The notes under the pieces were generated by a model. The model had not been told where the DNA came from. It saw only the letters and a program-made list of their open reading frames with translations, and did no database searches. A DNA stretch of 63,003 nucleotides from Echinococcus granulosus (taxonomy: Eukaryota > Platyhelminthes > Cestoda > Cyclophyllidea > Taeniidae), in contig NW_020170400.1 of the NCBI RefSeq assembly GCF_000524195.1, positions 203,759 through 266,761 on the forward strand. Reading direction: 5' to 3'. Position numbers and translations under genes: made by a program. Of this stretch, positions 52,801-63,003 are shown in pieces (within the stretch, counting starts at the first letter, position 1; every line of letters begins with the position of its first letter).

Positions 52801-55800
52801 TTTTGTGTCTTGGAGGCAAAGATGGGTGCTTCCAGTGGTTTCACTTGTTAATGACCTTAGAGGAAGCTGTTCCCGCTTCTTTTAAGTGGTGATAAGTAAA
52901 CGGACAAGCATTCTTATACTTTTTGTAGGGATCGTTACCCTGGTAGAGTGAGTTAACTTAGTGTTTCCGGGTTGAACATAGCGCGGTCCAAAAATTAAAT
53001 TATTGTTTTGTTGTGTAGCTTTTGTTCAAGAGAGTAAAAATATCTGTATTTTCCAATGCGTAGACTTTAAACTGTGAGACGAAGAAATCTTTCACTACAT
53101 ATTTGTTTACCTGGCCTTTTTTTTAATGGCCAGAATTAGCTGTTTTTCAGTGCACAGATTTGAGTATCTGAAGTAGTTTTGCCTTATTTAAAGCTTCTTT
53201 ACTTCTTAACCTTAAAGCACTATGAACAGGTGTACCTAGTACTTGGAATCCATCTTACAAAAGTCGCCATTTGGGCGTGTAAACAGCTGAATAATTTTCA
53301 CGTACCTACTATATCTTGACGTATTTTGACGTAACCCAAAAAGACTATGCACATTTTGACATGACACTTTGAAAGCACTAGGTGTAGCTTGTAGCAAAGT
53401 GTCGGGGTATTTATGTCAATCTGTAGGAGTTGTTCTTTGTCCTTTCCATAATTTACTTGGGCACATGGACCTCTGATACTTTGTGGTGATTTGAGGTCGT
53501 TTGTAGTCTTGACTGCCAAGTTGTAGAAGCCTCTTATTTAGCTGTGGTGATCTAGCTGAGCTACGCGGAGATTTTAGTCGTCGCAGGTTGTCCTTCTGTT
53601 CTGTGGCATATTCTTCGAATCATTTCAGCAGCCTCTTAACTCTTCCGTACGTTAGTAATGCGTGTTCTTTAACGACGCTTTGTCGTTCTACGACTTTAGG
53701 GAGGACTGATTATGTATATATTATTCATAAGGATCACTTTAGAAGAGGCGCGGTAGCGGGACACTGTATCATGCAGGAGAGGATTAAATAGGTAATATGA
53801 GCTACTCAACATTTGAAAAGGCTGGGAGATTCTTGCTAATAACCACGCGACTGCAATGGAGATCCATCTACTCGTTGTAATAAAATTTGAACATGTGCAG
53901 GAAAATTCCTTTGAAAAACAACCAAACTGGTTAATAAATCAAAAGAAAAGCTCCCGTATTTAAGGAAATTGCAAGAAGTCATTGGTTTAGGACCCACCTG
54001 TGGGAAGATGTGCAAATGCATTAAGAGGAGAGGAGATGCATCCTTCCCTTCAAACACCGAATTCCTCCTGATTAATACATTTTTGTGGGATTAGACTATC
54101 GTGTGTGTAGTAGAAATAGATAGCTGAAGAGATAAAAGTGGTATCGAAGTAGAAGTGTAGATGACTAGGACAAAAAGGACCATTAATAATGGAAATAAAA
54201 TCATTCATCTTTTTTAGAAAGTGCCTTCTGAAAAGATACTTTTCTCGGTCATTTGCCTTCTGTTTCTAGAGAAAGGGCTGGAATTTATTTAATCCCCTTT
54301 CTGTTTTAAACAGAACACGGTGCCAACTGCAAATTTGTAAGGAAATTTCTCTTACTTGCGCAGTATATCAGAGGAGTTAAAATGCATCTACAGCATCCAG
54401 CGTCTCCATTGAGCTCGTGGTAGGGCAAAGTTAGATAAGAGAACATGCCACTTACCATCATGGGCCAAAAAGCATTCCGCAGAGCAAAAGTGAAACTTGA
54501 GACTACTGAAGTGGCCTCCGTAGTTGGCCACTTAACTTAGCAAAATAGGAAATTACCACGGCATCAACTGACCGGACTCGCACCTTCAGTGGTCTTTTTA
54601 TTTCCACAGTACGGTAAATTTCAGCGCAGAAAGTTCAACACTCTTGTTTCCATTTACCCCTAATTCATAAACAAAGTGAGCACATCCTTTTCCTAAAAAA
54701 AAATTATCTTTTGCAGGAGAAAAGGATGTGGTCCAATTTGTAATTGATAACTCATTCGTCGTTTGAATGGATAAAGAGAAAATAAAGTGGCATATTTCGT
54801 ACCTTTTTACTTATATATGCAATTTATAAGTGAGTTTTTGGGGCGAAAAGACACTTGTTGATGAAAGAGTCGGTAATGCTTCCTCAGACCGTAAAAAATA
54901 GAGACAATTGAAATCTCTGGACAGTGGAGGCGTGTATTCTGACAACGGATTTAAAGGGTCATGTTAACTGACTTCCGATGTGGTTTCTTTGGGTGATTGA
55001 ACTGATCCTCAAATACCCTCATATAATCACCTTCTTACCCACTCTAAGCCTTCGCAAGCATCAAACAGGGCACCTAAAAAGGGAACCTACAAGCAGGACG
55101 TCATACCGTCGTACAACTTGCACATAAGGACCTTTTCATCCTCGGATGAGAACAGGAGGAAAGAAAGGTGCTGTCTCGTCCTCTTATCCAAGCTGTGATT
55201 ACCGCCTTTTCTTGGCATCATACAACCAAATGTGAAGGGGAAGAAACAGTTGGAAAGTAAAGTCAAAATAGCAGAGGAGGCAACTAGGGCTAAGGCCTTT
55301 CTTCTGCGTCTTGTGACAAAACATTATGCAAAAGCGGAATTCGTAGCGGGCTTGTGTCTCATTTACTAATTTAACAAGCGAAATCTTTTTTATTTCTAAA
55401 GAAAATTATCTGGTTAAATTATGAAGCAGAGGGTCGTATTTCATTTCTTTCCTTGTATTACAATGCTACTCTTTTTTTCCTATTCAGTTCGTTCACACTC
55501 AGTGAAGGTACCAGCTCCGAAACGCAGTGGTCAGGTACCACCGCCACCTCGACCATTAACGAGACCAAGACTCCTGGAAGAGCGCAAATCTCGTCTACAA
55601 GCTTCCCCGACGACAGCAGCTTCTGCCAGCACTACCACTATTAATGTCCAGACCACAACACCAATACCAACCTCTTATCTGCGTCAAGATGTCTTTCATG
55701 TCACATTTTATGTCTTCCACTTTAGTCTTCTTCTCGTCTCTTATCTGGCATGGACCGCTTTCTTCATCCTCCTCCTACCCGCTTTCTGTGTCTCCTATTG

Positions 55801-58800
55801 TATTCGGCAAATTGGCCTCCTGCTTGCCCAACATAGACGGACTAGTCTAGTGGAGACACTTTCCTCCCTCTCCCTGCATTATCTTCATGGCGAAGATGCG
55901 GGAAGGAACACCGTTGTGGCGATCTATCTCGGGAGCCCTGGAATTAAGATAGCAGCTCTAAAGCGCCTTCTTGTTCAACGCATATTCTCGACAGATTCAA
56001 CGGCAACTGAGAAACTGACACCAAATGGATCGCCAGGGATGGAAAAGTGGTTTTCGGAGCGGTTGCAACAAACTGTTGTCCCTCTACCGACGGGCTATGC
56101 ATGGCAAAGGTGAGTAGCTTCCGATTTGTCCGTAACGACTTTATAATCAGTGTGGCAGATCGTGGTGACCAAACAGCTCTACTTGAGACACCTTTGTTTT
56201 ATTCTCCTTTATTAGCATTTACGAAGTCCTCCAGACAGAACCATCATCACCTTTTTAATAACTTCTTTGTCTTAGTTTTTCGTAGATTTAACCATCCTTC
56301 TTTAGATGTTCTTCAGTCAACATTGATGAGCATGTCGTACCAGCGTATTTGGTTGGACAGAATCGACTCGGCTATGGACGGCGTCTCTCACCAAAAAAGC
56401 GACCTCCTGAAGAGGAGGGAATGGTGGAGGTAGAGAAGGATCCCGTGGAAATGTTAGTTGGACAGTTGGCTGCTGTGGAACTTCCCTTAGATCGTCCGCT
56501 TTGGCAGGTGCATCTTGTGGAAGACTACTGCGATACCGTGGGTTTCTTTTCATGATAAATGAGTTTATCTTCACTTGTCTATTACCATTGCCATATGCAT
56601 GCAACGCTCTGATTTTGACAAACTTTTGCTTACATTGGTCAAAATTACTGCATTTCTATAAGAAAACTAAAACATAGCATCTCTGTGGTGGTCAATTTTG
56701 CCTTGAGACCCTGGAAGTGAACGATTTGTCAATCAACTTTTGCCTTGTCATAAGCTCTCCTGTCAAGCATTTTGGTGGTATTTTTCAAGTTATCTTTTTT
56801 CCTGCATTTTGACTTAACAAGACCCTATAATTAAAAGGAATGTGCCCTTTTTTCTCTGCCCTGTCAATGGTTTTACATAAAAATAGTAAATACTCCACCA
56901 ATAAGTAGTCCTTCAGAAAATTTAACTTCTAGTCACCCTTCAGAATATCAAGAAATCACGTTTACAGAATTTGTTGAAAAATTTGGAAGTTCCTACATTA
57001 AAAAGTATTCGTTACCTGCCCCAAGTAGTCGATCTCGAAACCCGACATGCGTTAAGGAACAAAATAATTTTTTTCGCCTTTTTCCTTAGTTTGCCTTTCT
57101 TTTCCTGACGCTCTTCTCTGATCTCCCTTGTACTTAGTCTGCGACAAAGCCTTATAAAATTTAAGTAACTTTGAAACACTACCCGCTGATGACTTTAATT
57201 GTCGAAGGTCTGGTGGAGATATTTAAACACTGTGATGTCCTACGAGAAGCTCATTAAGTATTTCACTTCCCCTTTACGGTAAAGGAGCATCATCCTCTCA
57301 GTCTACGATACAGTTCGTTACATTAGATGAAACGTAGTAAGTCCTTGTCCCTTTAGTAGTTACTACTTTAAAGCTCTAGCTGGGCAATTTGTCAGCAAAA
57401 AATACCGTTTAACCCTTCTGTAGTGAGCATTCCCTGCTTCCGCTGCCAAAAACCAATGACGGCGACCATTTTTCCTTCATAACTTGCTAACTAATCGACA
57501 AAATCTGGATTCGTCTTTTCTAGGATCGGATTTCACTTATGACTAGCATCAATTCGAAGTTACTATTTTTTGATCATTTTGCATCTCAACTTCACCTTAA
57601 ACCGTTTTCTTTTTCCCCTCTACATGATTCTTGTGACACTGATTTTGTGTAAAAAGTGGTTTCACGAGCTTTTCCTACAGGTGGGTGAAAACATTCGTGG
57701 AGTTTCTTTACTAGAGTTTGCAAATAATCCTGCAAGAACGAAATACAAAACATGAAAAGTTACATAAGAACGTTAGCAAATAGATGTTTCAGAGAGAAAA
57801 TGTCAAATTAATCAGACCCTTAGTCGATGCTAATGACAGGTTTAGAGCCAGTCAATTGTCAATATGCAAAAAATTTAAGTTAGAGTAATTAATAATTCAA
57901 AAAATTACACTTTGAAAGCTACTTTTGAGCCTCACATAAGGTATCGAAAAATTCAAAATTTTATATAATTTTCCTCTAATTTTGACCTTTGACTATGATG
58001 TTATTGTGCATGAATGAGATGTCAAAGTGGAAGGTTGCTAAGCAAACAGCGGTGATTAACGATTGAATACCTGTAAATGAAACAAAACTTACTTGAATCC
58101 CTTATAAGTAGTATGCACGTGGCCTTATTTAGTAGCATTTCACGCTCCAAAAAACATGCAGTGAATTGAAATCTGATTAGACATGAGTGAGAAAAGTGAT
58201 TCCAAAATCAGTGAAAGCATGATGGTTGCGTCAATATTAACTCATAAAGTGGCCCAAAAAGGAAAAGGACGTGCCAAAAAAAGATTTCTGGTTTTTTTAA
58301 TTGATTTTCCGCAAAAAGAGAGGGCTTTTTCGCAATTATTTAGCATTTAAAATTGTGAATTTGTGTAATTAATGCACTTTTTGGGTGTACTGAATTGATC
58401 AGCCTTTAATTACAAAGTAAGTGTGCCAATTACAGTAATGGATCATAAAATATTTTTTTCGAAAAATTACTCTATAAAAAGAGTGAAAACGGCATTTATT
58501 CATAATTTTTAGTGAGTTTTGAAAAGTCAATTCAAATTCTTTGCTTATAGCATAAAGGCTTTATTAGGTGACCAAAAAAAGTAACAGGTAACAAGTTCAA
58601 CGTACCGAGCACTCTCAGTCAGGGGCAAAGTTCACGCAATTGGTGAAACAATACACTTCACCAACTGGAGGAGCAAGTTTGTCACGACTCCGAGTGCTTT
58701 GGTGGGTGGGGGGATAAGCCTTAAGGACCATCACTTTAGTCATCACTTCCCTCGCTCGTGCTACGAAATGCGTGGCTGGTTCGCTGACTGACTTTCCGAT

Positions 58801-60417
58801 GAGAAATGGCTTTTAGATTGTAGCATTTGCTAGGTGAAGGGACACGTCACTAATCACACACAAATTATCCCCAACCCACTGCACACTTCTAAATCACGCA
58901 ACCCTTCACCCTCAGATGTGGTGTCGATACTTCCAACCTCCTATCGCAAAACGTGTCCGCCAGATGACCTCATACCCGACAGTTGAGTGGTAGGGCTGAC
59001 GAATCCGCGTCTCCCACCACTCCACATCCATCTATCCACTACCTGATTCACACTTCTAAATCACGCACCACTTCATCTCCAAAAGATTATGCTCCTTTAG
59101 CGCGTAAGTGTGCATGCTTGCGTGTGGTTCCGGCGTGGATTGCAGACGCAACTGTTCACAAGGCATCACCTCCCGTTTGGGTTGGAATCTATCCCCATTG
59201 ATAAGACACATCTTGACGGTGCCCTCAAAAGATCTGTTTCGAAGGAAGTTAGCACTAATCAAGTATTTAAAACCTCACCAGGTCAAAATTGAATGGTGGG
59301 GAAAAAATCTTGCTTTACTTGATTCCTCCACATTCCTCTAATGTTTTTTCTCCCAGTAGTTTCCGCCTTTTTCCGATATCAGGCAATCAAGTTTAAAGTA
59401 TGGTAGATGGTTGAGCTCGAAATAAAAGTGAAAAAACAATTAGCTATGGCTAATGTTTCTTTAGTTGTAGTAGAAAAGCACTTTATAGAAGTGGAAAGAG
59501 CAAGTCAATGTCTATTAAGAAAAGGCACAATTGTTATCGTTAACTGGTGTGAGCGTGAATTAGGTGTACGGAACCGATCTCAGTCGGAGGATCAAATTTT
59601 TATTTAAGTAGTATATACCTGGCCTAGCAAAGGTCTGACAAACGAGAATAACTTCCATTTCATTTCCTCACCAGTAAAGTATCTAATTTGCCGGTATCAG
59701 TACAGGTAAGAAAGGTCCGTTTTCATTTTCTTATTTATCATTCTCTGCCGGTGTCTCCGGGATCGCATTACATTGTGTCGCAAGCAGATTGGTTGGGTCT
59801 AATACAACAAAGTAGTTGAAGGAGTGTGGTTGATTGCAACGCACAGACAGTTTATACAATGATAAAAGAACAAATTTTCTGGAATTTGGTGGTAAGTTTG
59901 CCTCTGAGCTCTTGGAAGACACCAACCCATTAAATGAGTTTTACTTGATCTTTTGTAATCGTCGAAAGGGAGCACACTTTGATAACAACTTTAATTTCTC
60001 TTCATTTTCAACAGAAAGACGCTCTAACTGTCCGACGAGTTGAGTCTCCCTTCTCCCCATCCAGCTGGCAAGACAAGGACTTCCTTGCCCCCTGGCGTAA
60101 CAGTCGTCCGAATCAGACACCCGGTGACACACACAGCGTCAACTTTGCAGACCGTTTGGGTGGTTTCAGACAGGGTTCTCCAGCTCTCTCTATCTGTAGC
60201 AGTCGAAGTGTTGCTGGGAGCAGCACTGTTGGACGTCATGGAATGGGTACCACTCCGACGGGGAGTTTGATTGTCTTCCGGGTGCACTCTGCCATTACTG
60301 ACGATGCGCAAAGTTTAGTGGAATTTCTCACCATCTTACTGTCAGAAGGGATATATGAAGAGGGGAATAGAAGCCCAGTGAACTTTTCAGAACCTGGAAC
60401 ATCAAATGCGGCTAAAG
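49835..60417 (+). CDS. WS/DGAT (WSD)-like O-acyltransferase, 3' end unresolved
   Basis: Four exons agree in phase: 49835-50159, 55488-56109, 56306-56537 and 60015-60417, giving 527 residues so far. The N-terminus is proline-rich (a PPPLPPPPP run) and precedes a hydrophobic segment at about 179-219, which may anchor the protein in a membrane. The following region resembles wax-ester synthase/diacylglycerol acyltransferases: VNIDEHVVPAYL (family xDxxxHVxxxxL), LPLDRPLWQVHLVEDY (family RPLDRSRPLWEVHLVEG) and GSLIVFRVHSAITDD at the HHxxxDG position. A serine/arginine-rich insert of about 80 residues (395-475) separates the last two. The catalytic motif is degenerate (HSAITDD at 484-490). Such enzymes esterify fatty alcohols or diacylglycerol. 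Whether this one is active is doubtful. Exon 1 may extend to an acceptor at 49800. A signal-peptide-like start at 55421 is an alternative to the splice. More exons surely follow 60417, since the C-terminal domain is missing. Confidence 0.68.
52451..52517. other. GC-rich nested inverted repeats with stem-loop potential
   Basis: In an AT-rich intron a GC-rich block of about 100 bases contains nested complementary arms. The outer arms are CTTAGGGCT (52451-52459) and AGCCCCTAAG (52508-52517, one bulge). Inside is CTGGCAT (52461-52467) with ATGCCAG (52475-52481), closing a 7-base loop. Further short complementarity (CCGGTAA and TTACCAGG) extends to about 52534. It does not fit a tRNA or a hammerhead ribozyme core that I can recognise. 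It could be the head of a short interspersed element or a structured RNA. Confidence 0.4.
58590..59002 (+). repeat. Left arm of a perfect 413-bp inverted repeat
   Basis: Read base by base, this arm is the exact reverse complement of 60881-61293, with no mismatch or gap over 413 positions. It starts AACAAGTTCAACGTACC and ends GTAGGGCTGACGA. Beyond its inner end similarity continues weakly for about ten bases. Inside this arm the string CACTTCTAAATCACGCA recurs at about 59053-59069 in the spacer, so part of it is also a diverged direct repeat. The arm lies in the intron before the WSD-like exon at 60015. Confidence 0.97.
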
Positions 60418-60880
60418 GTAAGGCGAGAGATGACATGTGATTGGTTGGTAATTGTTAAGGCCATAAAATAGGGATGTTGACCTAGGTGACCTAAGATAAT
60501 TGACCTTGGTAGTTGACACAGGTAGATTTAATGGTTTAACTTAATGTACTAGGAAAATGCAGTGATAGCCCCTCTTACTGAAGCTATCACATTTGTCCGA
60601 TTTCAGTATTTTGGACTATTTTTAAAGCTGCAACTAAACCGACTGAGCCTGTTCAGTTTTCTTTTCAAAAAGAAACCATTTTTCGGTCGGATAAGGCCCA
60701 TTGGAACCTCAAATCCTTAGTGAGGCTTAAGTGTCCCTTTACCACTACTTTGGGAATTTTTTTCCTTAGAACCAAATAATGTGGCCTTAGCTAATCCCGT
60801 TTTTATCGTCTCTCCAATTTTTTAACTCAAGGAATGGCAAAAGCCATCCTTTTGCAAACGAGGGTGAAGAGGACGCAGAA

Positions 60881-61293
60881 TCGTCAGCCCTACCACTCAA
60901 CTGTCGGGTATGAGGTCATCTGGCGGACACGTTTTGCGATAGGAGGTTGGAAGTATCGACACCACATCTGAGGGTGAAGGGTTGCGTGATTTAGAAGTGT
61001 GCAGTGGGTTGGGGATAATTTGTGTGTGATTAGTGACGTGTCCCTTCACCTAGCAAATGCTACAATCTAAAAGCCATTTCTCATCGGAAAGTCAGTCAGC
61101 GAACCAGCCACGCATTTCGTAGCACGAGCGAGGGAAGTGATGACTAAAGTGATGGTCCTTAAGGCTTATCCCCCCACCCACCAAAGCACTCGGAGTCGTG
61201 ACAAACTTGCTCCTCCAGTTGGTGAAGTGTATTGTTTCACCAATTGCGTGAACTTTGCCCCTGACTGAGAGTGCTCGGTACGTTGAACTTGTT
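60881..61293 (-). repeat. Right arm of the perfect 413-bp inverted repeat
   Basis: This is the partner of 58590-59002. The spacer between arms is 1,878 bp (59003-60880) and contains the WSD-like exon 60015-60417. The inner end of this arm falls inside a plausible further exon of that gene: acceptor near 60833, acidic frame with EGEEDAESSALPLNCR, donor CGG/GTATGAG at 60906. If that exon is real, the arm copied its 3' end. No target-site duplication is visible outside the arms, so a simple DNA transposon is not supported. Confidence 0.97.
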
Positions 61294-63003
61294 CCGGTCG
61301 ATGATGAGACCCACTTCATCACTGTGATTGGTGGTGGGGTGTCCTCCAGGAGGTGGTGCATCGATCTTCCAGCGACTCAGTCCCAAAACTGAGAAAGTGG
61401 ATCGGATGTCGGGGTGATGGGTTGACCTGCAACGCTCACCTACCTTCTCTGCATGCGATTGACGCTATCGTGGTGCAACCTTCTGGAGTTTTGAAACTGA
61501 GTGTAACGCTACTGTTTGACTCGATAAGCCCGAATCACCTCCAGTATGCCTAAGATTCCAAATTTGGCGAAGTAAATTTCATAACTACTTTTATTGCTTT
61601 TTTAAGTTATAATCCTTATTATTCTTTTTTTGTTTAGGTGATTATTTGAAAGCTTTCACAGTTTTCCACAAAGACAAGCATTGATTGAATCCTGGAAAAT
61701 TAATACTTTTTTCATAGTCCACAAACTGTAAGACTGGACTATTTAAGTTGCAAATTAGCCGTTTTTGCTCCAAAAAATAAATAAAATAAACTGATTTTGC
61801 GTAAAATATTCTGCTATTTACCAACCATTGACAGAACGAAACTGCTAAAGTTTTATTCATTTAATTTTTCTAGTAACAGTTTTAACAAAAATATTCAAGT
61901 CTGTATGCAAATTAATTTATTTGTATGGTTCTTGCAAATTCTAAAAGAAAATTTTGCATTTAACTGAGTCTTTATAGTTTGTCTTTTTGCAGTATCATCT
62001 AAACCAATGTCTACTTTGTCGGTAAAATACAGGAAAAATATTGTCATTTCATTATTTCTCAATCATTTTAACAATGCCGACTAAAAAAATATGAGCTCGG
62101 ACATCCCTCGAGAACTTTTCTTGTCATTTTATTAATTTTCACCGGAATCGACCATTCCTAAAAGTTGATTTTTTGCCGATTTAAAAGGGTTATTAGAACC
62201 CCACTTGTCATCCTACTTCAAATATTTCCGCATACAAAAAAAATTTTGCATCCGCCGAATGGTAAGGTCCTCCAAAATAAGACAAAAAATTGTGTTTGAC
62301 ATTAGTAACTGGAATTAAAAAAGGAATATTTAGGTTAGGGAGACGAGAACTTACAAACCAATTCTTGCAATCCAACTGTGCGCAGGGGGGTAACACGTGC
62401 GCACCATCTTGGGGACACGAAATGACTAATAGGCGCATAGGAGGTGCTATTTCCTACCTCTCCTTCCAATTATAAGGCTTATTAGTTTTCATTTTGTTTT
62501 TAAGACTTACCAAATGTTATCGAGTAGCCAAGCCTTCCTCTCTCGCGAAACGATAAAAGGCAGAGGGGAATATTCGACCAGATTAGCGGAAAGCGAAATT
62601 CTCCCTAAATTCCTCACCGGTTGATATGGATACATTTCTCTCATATTTCCCCTCGAGGGGCATACAAATAGCAGAGATTTGTTGAAGACATTTTCGACAG
62701 AATGTAGATGCAAATGTCAACGAATATGCCTTTTAATGAGGTGTCTGCTAACGAAGGTTAGCCGCCAGGCCTTACGGGAGATAAATTAGTAGCCATAATA
62801 CATTCAGCGGTTTGGATAACCGTAGTAAATTGCTTTGTAAAATGCGTAGATTTTAATTTTCTTCCACTTTTCTGTTAATCTTGAGGGGTCGAAGAGACAT
62901 TTATGGACATCTTAATAGCAAATAACTGAAGGCTTCTTCGTGTAATCTATTCCTTCCAATGGACAACACATCGGCCTATAGGCTGCAATGCTTTTCCATC
63001 GAG
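61294..63003. other. Right-hand flank; possible undetected 3' exons
   Basis: A plus-strand frame from just inside the repeat arm to about 61390 (contains DDETHFITVIGGG) and another at 61353-61553 are open, but neither matches the expected C-terminal part of a WSD enzyme in a way I can defend. From 61560 to 62120 the DNA is strongly AT-rich with no exon seen. From 62120 to the end I find no supportable feature. The missing 3' exons of the WSD-like gene may be here or beyond the window. Confidence 0.4.

Noticed and set aside
55421..55487. Signal-peptide-like start of the second WSD-like exon
   Set aside because: The hydrophobic residues are encoded by a pyrimidine tract ending in TATTCAG, and the splice from 50159 is in phase. 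It is kept only as an alternative.
58590..61293. DNA transposon with 413-bp terminal inverted repeats
   Set aside because: The spacer contains an exon in phase with the neighbouring gene and no transposase, and no target-site duplication flanks the arms. A local inverted duplication or assembly artefact fits better.

Overview
The window is eukaryotic, metazoan genomic DNA. Its genes are split by GT-AG introns, their products are animal nervous-system and nuclear proteins, and wide non-coding stretches separate them. Several introns are short (about 60-90 nt) while others run to kilobases. With the divergence of the proteins this fits a parasitic flatworm, perhaps a tapeworm. That placement is inference; no marker gene here fixes it.

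Layout. (1) 1-7644, plus strand: the 3' part of a synaptotagmin-1-like gene, with both C2 domains complete and the N-terminal membrane-anchor exons not found. (2) 7645-16088: no convincing gene. It holds a CT run, a degenerate tandem duplication and two old copies of one dispersed repeat family in opposite orientation (about 9420-10680 and 14420-15605). (3) 16089-16915, minus strand: a two-exon gene for an unrecognised 252-residue protein with a basic N-terminus and a tandem acidic C-terminal tail. (4) 16916-23697: nothing supportable. (5) 23698-25766, minus strand: an arginine-rich protein with a UAP56/DDX39-binding motif, probably an mRNA-export adaptor. (6) 26710-46381, minus strand: a 26-exon gene for a Slo1/BK-family potassium channel alpha subunit, reconstructed with one doubtful junction. 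(7) 49835 to at least 60417, plus strand: a gene resembling wax-ester synthase/DGAT (WSD) O-acyltransferases, 3' end unresolved. One of its exons lies between the arms of a 413-bp inverted repeat that is identical base for base.

Most striking points. The Slo channel keeps the family scaffold (S0, S1-S6, pore, both RCK domains), but the reading suggests it has lost S4 arginines equivalent to human R207 and R213, the aspartate-rich Ca2+ bowl, the RCK1 Ca2+ ligands and the CXXCH haem motif. Its filter reads GFGD rather than GYGD. This parallels mammalian Slo3 and suggests a flatworm Slo paralogue with altered gating. The WSD-like protein has a degenerate HHxxxDG motif in which the second histidine is serine, so it may be a pseudoenzyme. 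The perfect inverted repeat around its exon is either a very young rearrangement or an assembly artefact.

The genes do not form a pathway. Synaptotagmin and a Slo channel both act at synapses in animals, but nothing here shows they are co-regulated. Exon borders come from reading splice consensus and phase by eye, without transcript data.
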